The translations under genes were made by a program, and so were the position numbers. Shown here piece after piece: positions 35,601-46,685 of a DNA stretch of 64,000 nt. Positions within the stretch are counted from its first letter, which is position 1, and every line of letters begins with the position of its first letter. A model generated the notes under the pieces. It did no database searches and was not told the origin of the DNA. It saw only the letters and a list, made by a program, of their open reading frames with translations. Origin of the DNA: Edaphochlamys debaryana (Eukaryota; Chlorophyta; Chlorophyceae; Chlamydomonadales). The DNA is taken from positions 310,001 through 374,000 of the forward strand of contig JAEHOE010000117.1 of assembly GCA_016858145.1 (NCBI GenBank), in the 5' to 3' direction.

Positions 35601-38600
35601 GGTTCTCCCCCCGGCGTGCCTGTCCTCATGCTGCGCCGCCGGGCCCCTGACAGCCGCCGTGGGTAGCCCTGGCACCAGCACCCCACCCACAAACCCAGCG
35701 AACCCCAATTGGGCCAACTACGCATCCAGCGCCCCGCCCGGTATGGCACCCAGGCAGGGACCGTTGAATGCTTGAAAGGGGCAGGACGGAAGGCTTCATG
35801 CTTGTGAATGGATCGAGGGGAAAGACTGGACGCCTGTGGGCAGATGCTCTCGCGGGTGCTGGCGGCTCAAGCTGCACCGGGCACCCTACCCCTGGCCCAA
35901 GTTACATGTGCCGTACTTGCTGCCCTGCCTGCTGTGCCCACCTGCTCCCCTGCCCTCGCCCCGCACGCAGTTCCCAGTCTATGTGACGGGGTGAGTGCCG
36001 CGTGTGATGATGCGTCAAGGGCGGGTCTTCCATCCTGCCCCTTTGCTTTCCTACGTTCACACGGCAGGACTCAATCCAGCTAGATGCGCGGCTACCACTC
36101 ACACCCCGCCTGCTGCCACACCGCGCTAGCTTCACCTCTTCTCTGTCCTCTCCATCTCAACCACGCGCCGGCTCCCCACCTACCCTCTACTGTGCAGTGC
36201 GCGACCAACTGGATGGACATGGCCTTGTGCCTGGCTAAACCGCTCTCGTCGGGCTGGGGCGGACCCATCCCCAACTTCGACGATCTCCTCAGGCGGACGA
36301 TGAGCGCCGCGGCTCCGCTGCAAGACGTAAGACGGTGCCTAGCTGGGGTATCGCCGTTGGGCCGTGCAAGCCGTGGGCCGTCGCCGCTCTACTGGGCGTG
36401 CCATCAGGCTAGTTGTCCCCCATCATTGGACCCGGGACCAGCCTCCTCCATCCCCTCAGTACCGGTATCACAAGCACCTTGATCCTCCGCCTCCCCGCTC
36501 TCCGCCACGCTCCCCATCCACGCCACCCGCCCCATCCAGATATACAACATTTACGGCGGGACTGCGGGTCGGCGGAGGAGGCGGCACCTGGGCGAGGCCG
36601 CCGGCAGCCGCAGCCATGCAGTGGCCGCTACGCTCGGCGGCGGCGGGGGCACCGCCGACGGCACAAGCCGTTCCGTGCAGCGCCTCAAAGCAGCGCTGCA
36701 GGGCACCGCCGGCGCAGGCACATTACTGGAGCTGCTGCATGACTCAGACCTGGACCTCACAGCAGCAGCCTCAACATCCGCCCGCCGGACCGCTGGCGGC
36801 GGATCCGGCGGCCGTCTGGCTGGCGCCCAGCGCCGCCGCCCCGGCTTCGGCACCGTCACCAGCCACGCCAGCACCCGCCGCTTGCTGGGGCTGGACCGTA
36901 ACGCCCTGTTGTCATCAATTGACCATGAGCACACTGCTGGCAGTAACGCGGTTCCGCATCTGGATCTGGATACGGGTACGGATACGGAACCTGATCCGCT
37001 CGGGGCCAGCGGCATCACGGGCGGCCGCGGGGGCCTCTCCCTCGGCGCTGCGGGGTTCAGCGGCGGGCGGCGGCTGCTACAGACGACCACACAGGTTCTG
37101 AACCGCACGTACACGCCGTACGGGGGCGTCAAGGGCCCTGGAGACCTCGTGCTGGTGAGTAATGCACGCCCAGGCTGAGTGGTTTGATTAGCTGCGGTTC
37201 GGCTTGAAGGCAAGAAACGATCTTGACCTAGTTCCTTCCGCCTCCCTGCACCCATCCTCGGCTGCTCGCCTTGATGACAGGACATCTTCCGGGACAAGGC
37301 AAGCGGGTTCAGGAGGGACCGGGCAGAGGAGGGCACGAGAGACCCGGGAAGCGTGCCATTGGCAGAGCGATGTGGGCTGCGCGGAACGTCATCTTGTACG
37401 CCGCACCGCGTCTGACCAATGTGCCGCTGCCTGCTGATGCCCGCTCCCCACAGCTCTTTGGGCCCCTGCCCGATGAGGACTGTCTCCTGGGGTCGCTGAA
37501 CCTCTGCATGAACATGTGGTCAAACGATGGTACGTAATAACTTTCTCGAGGGCCCAAATGCACGCATGCCGCCACGCCAGCGCCTGCTTGCAGCCAACGC
37601 CTCCCCGCTCTCCCCTCCGCGCTTCCTTCCTTCCTCCAGATATTGACCCCAGTTTGCAGGCAGCTGGGAAGGACGCTGCCACAGAGCTGAAGGACATCAC
37701 GACCGATCTGGGGTGAGCCTGCTGGTAGCGTTCCGCCCCTTCCGCTGCTGCCCCTGCTGCCCATGTCAGCAGTAGCTAGCCATCCAGCAGCCGCGCTGGT
37801 CCAATCCGACCGCTGCTTGGTCAAGCCTTGGCCGACATACACAGTGCATTCCTCTCTTTCCTTGACTCCCCGCCGCTTGCACCACAGAAATCGGCGCCGA
37901 GCCATGGAGGAGAGCGGCACGGCGCTGCTGGGGCTGGACCCAGCGCTGGTCATTCCGCTAGACGCAGCCATCCGAAGCCCCGTCGTGCCACCCACGGGGG
38001 CCGCGGAAGGTGTGGCTGACGTCAGCGACGGCGGCACGGGGCGGCGGCGGCTGATGCAGCAGACGAGCGCCGTGTGGGGCGGCAAGACCCCAAGCGACAT
38101 CATGTCAACTCCCGCAGGTCCGTGCATGTGCAGTCATGTCGTACTGTACGTGGTGTTGCATGTACGGCTTTGTTTTTTGGATCGGAGGGGATCCAGAGGC
38201 CCTTCCGAAGGGGGGGGATGGAGGCCTCCAATTCACCTTCCCAGGTGAGGTGCAGAGCCTGGGCGCTCACGTTACACATGCCGTGCAACCCCAGGCCTGG
38301 ACGTCAAAAAGTGGTACATACCGGCGCTTGCGCTCTTCGCCTGTGGGGACCTTCAGTTCGGCCAGGAGTACCGCTCGTAAGCCCGCTCTCTGCCGGTCGG
38401 GGTCGGGATCTTCAGCTTAAATCAACACCTCCCCGTACCCAGCACCACCTGTACCGCGCGCACCACACGGCATCTCAACTGACTCTTCCGGCGCTCACCT
38501 CCCCTTCGCACGCGCACAGGGAGTGGCTCAACCCGTATTATCCGAAAGACGTGGAGTCTGCGTGGGTGGCGGCCTGGGAGGCCGCCACGTCAGACTCGTC

Positions 38601-41600
38601 AAACGCGGGCGCCGTGGTGGACTGGAACACGGAGACCCCGGCGCTGCTGGACGCAGCCTTCGACTCGTTTGTCAGCAAAGCAGCCCGCCAGCACCTCATC
38701 GCCAGGTCCGCGGGGAGGTACTGATGTGGAGCGGGGCTGCCAGGTTGTGGACCTTGACACAAAGCGAGCGGTGCCCCACCTTGCACGCCACAATGTGACC
38801 CCGGGCCATTGCCTTCTGCGCCTCTTTGCCCCGGGGTGGGGGGTCATCCAGGTTGTACTGCTACTCCCAAGCTGCATGGACTGCGTCCCTGGCGGCATTC
38901 CTTTGCGGTGCCCGACCCTCGCCTTCTGCGCCTCTTTGCCCCGACCGGCCCGCCTCGCCCCTCGCCCCTCCATCCCCTACCCCTGCAGGTGGAACAACAC
39001 CGTGTCACCCGACCTCGTGCGCTTCTCGGACCAGAACCCGCCCATCGACCTGGAGTTCGTAAACTACGCACAGCTGCTGTACCTCAAGGGAACCCTTGAC
39101 GCGTTCGAGGCCGGTTACAGCAGTGAGCGGGGGCGGGGGCGGAGCGGGAGACGAATCGGGGCTGCGCCTGGGAGCGCCGGAGAGCGGTGGGCCAGGGGGG
39201 TAGGGTCGGGGCAGGCAAGGGGCGGACACCACCACCCCTGGAGCTTCCGTACCAGAGCGCAGCCCCCGTAACCGCGTGCGCTGCTGCGCATGCGGCGGGA
39301 CCCTTGCCCGGTCCCCCTGCTCCTGCTCCGTCGCCTCCACCCCTTGCTTTCTGCTCCTGCCCCCGGCTGCCGCTCCCTCGTCCCTGCTGCCCCTGCGCGG
39401 CTCCGCCGCCGAACCCCCTGACTCTGACCCTCTTCCTCCCTCCCGCACCTCCTCCCCCTCCCCTGCTCCCGCCCCTCACCCCCCCTTCCTTCTTCCTCAG
39501 CCTTGCTGCTCCTCCTTACCTTACCTGCACCCCTGATCCCGTCACCCCCTCCCTCCATCCCCCCTGCAATCCCGGGCGTGTTCCACGCTCTAGACCGCTC
39601 CCCCCCCTTCACCTGCTCCCTGCCGTCCCCTCTTCCACCACCACCCCCCGCGCCATCCTCCCCAGGTGTGTTCCACGCTCTGGACCGCTCCATCTCGGTG
39701 CTCGTGGCTCAGCACGTGGAGGGGGCGGCAGGAGGGGGCACGTGCGCGCGCGTGGTGGTGCAGCTGGGGCAGCGCCTGGTGCTGACACGACAGGTGGGGG
39801 CAGCGGGTGCGGGGGGTGGATGGGTGGGCCGGAGGGTGGGGGCCGTCAGAGGTGTGGGTTCGTAGGATGGGAAGGGCAGGGCGTCGCCTTCCGTGCCTGG
39901 TGTGCTGTGCCCGGCACCTCCCAGCCCGGCCCCCCAGCAGCACCCGGAGGAGGCTTCGGAACCTGGCACGGGCCTCGCAAGGCGGAGGTGTGGGCCTTCT
40001 GGGGTGCGCGGTGGCAGTTATCCGCTAGTCCCCATCCCCCGCCCGCCCCGGACCCCCCCCCCCTCCCCTCACCCTGTATCACCCCCGTCCCTCCCCCATC
40101 TCTCCCCCTCCCCCCCAGGCCTTCCAGGCCACCCTGCAGCTGGACAACACCGACGGCACCGCCCCCCTCACCAACGTCACCGTGGCGCTCACCGCCTGGC
40201 TCAAGGACACGGGCGCGGCGGCGGGGGCGGCCTTCGCGCTGTCGGAGCCCGCCATCACGGTGCGTCGCTCGCTACCTGGGGCTGCAGCTGCAGGTGCACT
40301 GGTGCAGTCACAGCCGCCACTTGCAAGCACTTGGCTCCGTATGCCTGGGGCCGCCGCGGCCCCGGAGCCCCGGCCCCCCGCGACCTCGGTGCGCCGCTCA
40401 AAGCCACCTCGCCCCTCACCCGTCACACGAATCGCCAGGTCTTCGCCTCTTGTTGTATGTCTAGCCAGTCCCCCACCGGTCTGACTCGTGCACCTCAGTC
40501 ACCCAGTGCCACCCCACCTTCCCACTCCACCTCCCGCCCTTGACCTCGGTCCCACTCACCGTATACACTCCCCAGCCCATTGCACGCTTCCACCCTCTCT
40601 TCCGTCGCCCACCCCACCCACCTCACCCTCTCGCCCCGCAGGGCCTGATCCAGGGCGCCCCGGGCGTGGGCGCGGTCCTGCCCGCGGGCAAGATAGCCAC
40701 GCTGCAGTGGCTGCTGGTGCCTCGGGACGCAGCGGCGCTGGCGGGGGATACCTGGTACTTCGTGGGGGGCATGCTGAGCTACGGCCTGGGGCCCGGCGCG
40801 GGCCCCACGGCCGTGCCCCTGGAGCCGGCCGACGTGCGCGTGTCGCCCGAGGGCCGCCTGGACATCGACTACTTCATCCAGAAGGACGTGCAGGTGTGGG
40901 GGGGGGCGGTGGGCGGTGGGGAGAGAGGGGTGCGGGGCGTGGTATGCTGGGGAGGCGGCGAGGGTGCAAGCGTGCGCTCAGCCTGACATGACTTGCGCAA
41001 GCGGGCTGGAATGCGCACTGCGTAGCTCCCTTGTCTGCGTCCTGTCTTGGCCAGCAGTGACCATTCCTGCGTCTCCCGGCACGCGCACTTCGCCCCGCCC
41101 TGCAGGCCGACAACCCCTTCACGCCCGTGCAAGAGCCCTCGGTGCCCGCCGTGCTGGCCGTGCTGCTGTGCAACGTGGGCAACGGCACGGCCCGGGGGGT
41201 GGAGATCCAGGCCCTGCAGCCCAAGATCACGGACAACGACAAGGTGGGCCCGGGCGGGCCCGAGGGGGCCCCGGGCGCGCAACACGGGGTGGACTTGACC
41301 CCGGCCAACATCTTTCCTTCATCCCTCCTGACGCCGGGCTTGCTGTACTGAGTATGCCCGCTCCCCGTGCCCTCGCGCCCCCCCTCGCTGCAGGGCCTGC
41401 TCATTGCCTTCTCCATTGTGGGGCTCAGCGTCAACGGAGTGGAGGCCCCCGGGTGAGCCGCGGTTGCGGTTGGGCCTCACCACCCCCTCCGTGCGGTCAG
41501 CTGAGCGTGCCTTGCCGCGGAGCATAGCATTGGCTCTGCTTGGTTCAGCTTCGACCGGGCGCCGCCTGACCAGGCCTTCCATGTGCCCCTGCTCGTCCCC

Positions 41601-44142
41601 CCTCCCCGCGGCCAGCGCCACCTCGTGATGACGAGCGTGCCTGCCCTCGGGCTATCGCTGAAGCTCTAATGCCTGACATATGTAGTCCGGCTTTCTCCTG
41701 CTAGCCCGGCTTTCCTCAACCGCCCGGCCCTCCGCCCCCGCTGCGCAGTGCCCTGGAGGCTGTGGTGGGGGACATCGGCCCCGGGTCGTCCGCCCTGGTG
41801 CAGTGGCAACTGGCGACGACGCTGCAGGCAGGTCCCAGCGCGCCCTGAAGGACTTTGGGGACCAGCATCATTCGTTCGCCGCTCTGCCCGCTACCCGACC
41901 CTCCCTGGAAGCCGCTTCCCGTGCGCCGCCCCGCCTACAACCGTTCCTTTCCCTCGCCCCCGCGCCTCCCACCCCCCAGGGCACCTTCAGCGGCATCGAC
42001 GCCTCCTTCACCTCCCGCAACCCCCTCAACGACCCCACCCTCTCCTCCGTCGTCAACGTCAGCATCTCGGACCTCACCCACATGGCATGGATCACGGGTG
42101 GGGCGGAGGGGGCGGGGTTGGAGCACGGAGGGAGGCTAGGAGGGGAGGGAGCATAGCGTCAAGGGAGCAAGCGCATTCGGCTTGACGTGTGAGGTGGCGC
42201 CACCGCTCGTTCCCCCTCTACCTACTTGCCTCCGTGTGTGCCCACCCCTTCCCCCTCCCGCTCTCCCTTCCCGTCCAACCTCCACACAGGCCCCGCCGAC
42301 GACGGCCTGCCCGACCCCCTGGCCCAGGCCCCCGGCACCCGCACCCCCACCCGCATCCACAGCAGCGCAGCCTGCGCCGCGCCCTACACCGTCGCCGCCG
42401 CGCCCGACGCAGCCGTCCAGTCCATCCTCGCAGCCACGGACGCCAACCCGCAGGGCCAGACCCCGCCAGCTAGCGCGGCGCTGGGCAGCCGCTGGGCGGT
42501 GCTGTCCGTGCTGCTCAACTGCTCCACCCTGCGGGCGCCGCCGGGCCCAGCGTATGCCGGTAACGGTCCCGCCGGGTTCCAGTACATCAGCTTCCGGACC
42601 CCTCCCCCGCTGAGGCCGTCGACGGATTGGCTGCTCACCGGAGCCAGCGTGACCGTTGGCGGCGTCACCGTGCCCATCAAGCTGCCGTACAACGCCTGGA
42701 CGCTGTACCGGACGTCAGGCGGTAACACAACCGTCGCCAACGACACCGTACAGCTGCTGCACGGCGGGTTTCCGCTGAGCGGCAGCGCCACTCTGAGGAT
42801 GGAGTTTGCGGGCATGCTGGTGCCGGCGAGGGCCCCGCTGCCGCCGAGCCCCCCTCTGCCGGGGCCCCGACCGCCGAGCCCGCGCCCGCCGCTGCCCAAG
42901 CCCCCCAGCCCGCCCAGCCCGCCCAGTCCGAGACCACCGTCCCCGAGGCCGCCCAGCCCGCCCAGTCCGAGACCGCCGTCCCCGAGGCCGCCCAGCCCGC
43001 CCTCACCACGACCGCCGTCCCCGAGGCCGCCCCTACCGCCCTCACCACGTCCGCCTTCTCCAAGGCCGCCCAGCCCGCCCTCGCCACGTCCGCCGTCTCC
43101 AAGGCCGCCCCAGCCACCCAGCCCGCCGTCCCCCCGTCCGCCCTCCCCCGTTCCACCCTCCCCGCCCAAACCCCCGAAGCCGCCCTCACCCAGGCCGCCG
43201 TCGCCCAAACCCCCACGCCCGCCCTCTCCCGTCCCCCCGCGCCCTCCCCCGTCGCCGCCAACCCCGCCACCCAAGCCGCCGTTACCTCCGAGCCCGCCTC
43301 CCCGGCCACCCAAGCCGCCGCGACCGCCGCCCAGCCCTTTCCCCCCCTCACCCAAACCCCCCCTTCCACCCTCGCCTCGCCCGCCCTCACCCCAACCGCC
43401 CAAACCTCCGAAACCCCCGAAACCGCCATCGCCCCCTCCACCGTCGCCCAAGCCCCCGAGTCCCCCATCGCCACGCCCACCCTCACCCAAGCCCCCGAGT
43501 CCCCCATCTCCTTTCCCGCCTTCGCCCAGGCCCCCTAAACCTCCATCGCCACGCCCGCCTTCACCCAAGCCCCCAGTCCCGCCCAAACCCCCATCGCCTT
43601 TCCCGCCTTCCCCCAGGCCCCCACAACCGCCTTCTCCATCTCCACCCAGGCCGCCACCCCTACCGCCGTCACCCCCCAAACCGCCATCCCCTCGGCCCCC
43701 GTCCCCCAAGCCCCCCTCTCCAGCCCCTCCCCGACCACCTCCAAAACCCCCCGCTCCTCCCAAACCGCCAACGCCTCCCACACCACCCCCAAGGCCGCCT
43801 GCTCCGCCCAAGCCTCCACCGCCTGCGCCACCGCCCAAACCCCCGAAACCACCTGCTCCGCCGAAACCGCCACCAGGCCCTCCCAGGCCGCCCTCGCCGG
43901 CGCCTCCACGCCCGCCCAAGCCACCCCCAGGTCCCCCCATGCCACCAATCCCCCCGCGCCCGCCGCCACCCCGTTTGCCGCCCCCTCTACCATCCACGAG
44001 TCCGCGGCCAAAGCCGCCCTCCCCATCCCCGCCGCCCCCTTTGCGCCCCATGCCACCAGTCCCCCCACGCCCGCCTCCACCCCGTTCGCCGCCATCCCCG
44101 CGGCCTCCTCTACCTCCGCGGCCTCTGCCGCCCTTGACGTAG
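20557..44142 (+). CDS. Giant secreted chimera: 11 SRCR domains, EGF, bacterial-type module, proline-rich tail
   Basis: About 57 exons and roughly 3,800 residues; the 5' exon is not identified. Order: eleven SRCR domains (20557-29600), proline-rich linker (29727-30220), EGF module (30702-30783), an Ig-like segment and a large module resembling giant secreted bacterial proteins (30969-42835), then a 430-residue SPRPPSP-type tail ending at TAG 44140. Phases join across the boundaries that matter: the last SRCR exon ends in phase 1 (ECT G) and continues in frame into [11 protein letters not shown], and the linker exon joins in frame to the next proline exon and then [14 protein letters not shown]. 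One transcript is therefore the simplest reading. NxT/NxS sites are frequent throughout. Expected to be extracellular: SRCR and EGF for binding, proline tail as hydroxyproline-rich wall/matrix anchor. Two introns (donors at 27477 and 41828) start with GC. Individual small exons at 34.0-36.0 kb are uncertain. Confidence 0.8.
24406..24521 (+). repeat. 58-base tandem duplication in an SRCR-gene intron
   Basis: Two copies (24406-24463 and 24464-24521) differing at only a few positions, starting caggaggggtgcttgtacgg, in the intron after SRCR domain 5. No coding role seen. Confidence 0.85.
29727..30220 (+). other. Proline-rich linker of the giant protein
   Basis: Two exons (29727 to about 29996, and 30120 onward) encode about 125 residues of [11 protein letters not shown] type ([20 protein letters not shown]), a composition expected to be hydroxylated and arabinosylated into a stiff rod. 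It separates the SRCR array from the rest. Confidence 0.85.
30702..30783 (+). other. EGF-like module in the giant protein
   Basis: [20 protein letters not shown] followed by GWEGDDCG gives six cysteines in EGF order (C-x3-C-x5-C-x4-C-x-C-x8-C). It lies between the proline linker and the Ig-like/bacterial-type module. Confidence 0.8.
30969..42835 (+). other. Module resembling giant secreted bacterial proteins
   Basis: About 30 exons. Starts with a putative-Ig (He_PIG-like) segment ([20 protein letters not shown], then [11 protein letters not shown]). CARDB-like strands follow ([20 protein letters not shown]), then a carboxypeptidase-regulatory-like repeat at 33256-33820 ([20 protein letters not shown]). 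Next is [13 protein letters not shown] with [19 protein letters not shown]. After a low-similarity region come [17 protein letters not shown], then [79 protein letters not shown] and [20 protein letters not shown]. From memory, this order of phrases is that of very large secreted/surface proteins of cyanobacteria and other bacteria; that match is recall, not a search. No catalytic motif recognised. Confidence 0.6.
35237..38065 (+). other. Cluster of five R-R-x-L sites in the giant protein
   Basis: [12 protein letters not shown] (about 35237), [12 protein letters not shown] (36567), [11 protein letters not shown] (36871), [10 protein letters not shown] (about 37064) and [11 protein letters not shown] (38038), separated by Gly/Ala/Ser-rich low-complexity sequence. 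R-x-x-L, and RRLL in particular, is the recognition pattern of site-1-protease-type subtilases, so this region may be a processed linker. Proteolysis is an inference. Confidence 0.55.
42838..44139 (+). other. C-terminal hydroxyproline-type (SPxPP)n tail
   Basis: About 430 residues, nearly all P, S, R, K and small residues ([20 protein letters not shown] style, then KPPxPPxPPSP), inside the last exon and ending PLPPLT. It resembles the rod of volvocine pherophorins and other wall glycoproteins, but no globular pherophorin domain follows. On the opposite strand it creates a 555-codon Gly-rich open frame that is only a shadow. Confidence 0.9.
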
Positions 44143-46685
44143 CTGCGAGCTTGAGGCCCTCTTCTAGAAGCAACCCCCTAGCACTACCAGCACAATGCCG
44201 TTACACTTGTTAGCATTGAACGGGCTCGCTCGTTGGCTGTACATGAGAACCGACCCTGCGCGTGCCGTACATGCATGCACACAGCTAGGTGTGGGGATGG
44301 GGATGGGTTTCGGCTGTTCCGGGATTGCATGTGGGACGCATGCCGCACCAGGCCACAGTGCCGGGGTCGCGTTTGGGGGGTTATCGTCGGTGCTGATAAG
44401 GGGGCGGCCCCGCCGGTGGGTGGGAAGAGCTGGGGCGCCACGACCACACACGCTGCTGACCTTGCTGTGCTGCTGCTGGTGCATGACACCGGCACGCTTG
44501 CGGGCTAGCTGTGGCAAGCGTGCAAGGGCCGTATCGCAGCGACCCACCCGTTATATTTAAGTGGGCCGGGCCAGATGGAAGGGCCGGTGCATTATATGAA
44601 CTGCGCAGTAGACGGTCTGGGGACTTGCCATCTTGACCAGCAGGCATCTTGCCGAAGCACACGCACATGAACCCTTCTATCTGGACGCTGCTTAAGTTGC
44701 TGCTCGACGCCTGGGGGTGAAGCTGTCGTGGACTGTTGGAGTAAATCGCGTTGCACTGCTCGTTGTGTGCTGGGGGCGACTGGCTTACTGACGTGGGCTG
44801 CCTGCCACGTGGGCAGCAGGCGGGGCTTCTTCGGGTAGGTGGTATAACGACGAGCAGTGGCGGTGGCTTACTAAGGCCTAGCAGATGCAGAGCACGTCCT
44901 GCCGTACGGACGGTGCAGGCTCGCGCTTAAACTACGGTAGTCCCCGTGTGAGGCCTACGGCCTTCAATTCTCCCTTAAGGTTTGTCTTTATGCCACGGCA
45001 CCTTTCCTTGCCCTTTGTCAATGTCCATACGACCATACATGGTCCCTGAGCTGCGGGCGAGCCCTGGGCAGCAGTTCGGGGTTTGTGAAGGGCTGCTCCC
45101 ATGAGCCGGGGAGGCATAGGCGCGTTCGGGGTGCGTGTGTGTGTGGAACCGCTTGTGGCTTCTTATGTCACGCGGTCCTGAGCTGCGCAGCCTTTGCTTA
45201 AGGGGGTTTGACTGGGGAGTTTCAAGTGGGTGATCTGCAGCCTCTACAGGGAGTGTTAAACCCGCTAATGGCCGCAGCCTTTGTATGTGGCCCCACCAAG
45301 CCCGGGCTAGGTTGGATCGACTTTTAAGTGCGGTCATGCAGCGAGTGCGCAATGTAAGGCTGGATGGTCCATGGCAGTCTGCTGGTGCTGATGAGACAGC
45401 CATGCACTGGCATACCCCATACATCAATCAGAATTGATACACGCGTCACGGGCAGCTGAGAGCAGCTCCTGATGGGTTACACGACTCTGCAGCCACAGCC
45501 CCTCGCTCGCTCGGTCACTCGCTGAGGCAGGTAGGCCCTCAGGGGCAGCACCCGCGCGCACATCCAGTGCTTAGCAGAAGGGGGTCAAGTCCATGCATCC
45601 ATTGCACACTGTCCTACGTGCTACCACGTGTCATCCAGCGCGCAAGCGCGCAGCACACTCGCTGAAGACAGCCCGCTACGGATGCCCCAGTCAACTGAAA
45701 CCCATCCAGCGCCAGCAGCTCACGCCAGCGCCGCATTAGAATGGCAAGAGCAGCCACCTTGGGCAGCCCGCAACCTCGAGTGGTGCAGCGCACCCGCCTG
45801 CCCCACCAAAATGCGCTGCTTCACGCTCAACTGGACGCAGTTCAGCCGGACGCTGGGGCCGGACACCCCCTTCAAGCACGCAAAGATGGCGTTCGTTGAC
45901 ACCGCCGAGAAACGCACGTCAGGTATCCATCCCCCGCTTCTTTCCGAGTGTTCATCATCAACCCAGCGCCACGGCATCACGCCGGGCGCTTCACCGCTCG
46001 GGGCTTTATTCATGACACAGGCCGACAGCAGCCTGGCACATGCCCGGAGCAGCGCTCATTATCATTCCTACAGACAACTAACATCACGCACGGTATGTAC
46101 GGCCACACGCACGAGCATGACTAACGTCACGTGTTCATTCCCCAGCACTGACAGCACCCAGGCTTCCTCTAAGGGCGTCAGCACCCAGCACGCCTAGCAC
46201 ACGATCACGGGGACCGCGGCCGGCATCATCGGACCCACGCGTTCACAGCATCACTGCACACGGTTGCAGCCCAGCGCCATCAGGGGGCGGTGGGTAGTAA
46301 GAGAGAGGCAAAAGTGCCTCCGCACGATGAGTATCAAGGAATAAGAAGACAGCGCAGTAGCCTAGTAGGGGCAGTGCGTACGAGTATACTATTTACGGGC
46401 GGAGCGCTGAGGCGCGCGGAGAGAAGCCCTGATACGAAAAGAGATTAAGCATGAGCGCTGGCACCACCGCACCGCGGGCGGGCCCAGGCCCCCGTGGAAT
46501 GACACATAAGCTGGAGCTTCGTCACCGTAGTCACCGCCTGGCTGTTATCGATATCACTCCACTCCACGACGACTAGGCCCGAGAAGCTGCTCCTAGAAAG
46601 CCAGGTCCTCTTGCTCGCATCTCCGCTCAAAAACGTTTGGCCGCCAGCTGCAAATTGGTAGGGCGCGTCAGAACCGCACAGCCCT
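44143..46685. other. Convergent 3' region between giant gene (+) and EGF/proline-rich gene (-)
   Basis: 2.5 kb with noticeably less GC-skewed, non-repetitive sequence and no supported exon. First TGTAA on plus is at 45353-45357; first TTACA on minus is at 45477-45481, so two long 3' UTRs of about 1.2 kb each would nearly meet. An intronless 189-codon open frame at 45628-46197 (+) has no recognisable domain and was not called. Confidence 0.4.

Noticed and set aside
42384..44051. 555-codon Gly-rich open frame on the minus strand
   Set aside because: It is the complement of the (SPxPP)n tail, whose C-rich codons leave no stops on the other strand; the plus frame is supported by intron phase and upstream protein.
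45628..46197. 189-codon intronless frame on plus strand in the convergent spacer
   Set aside because: No recognisable motif, lies in probable 3' UTR of the secreted-protein gene, and an equally open frame exists on the minus strand.
46445..46685. Extension of the secreted protein past its stop ([16 protein letters not shown] frame)
   Set aside because: It would need a donor in another phase; the only good donor at 46934 gives phase 0 and the TAA at 46686, with a C-terminus that mirrors the N-terminal GNG motif.
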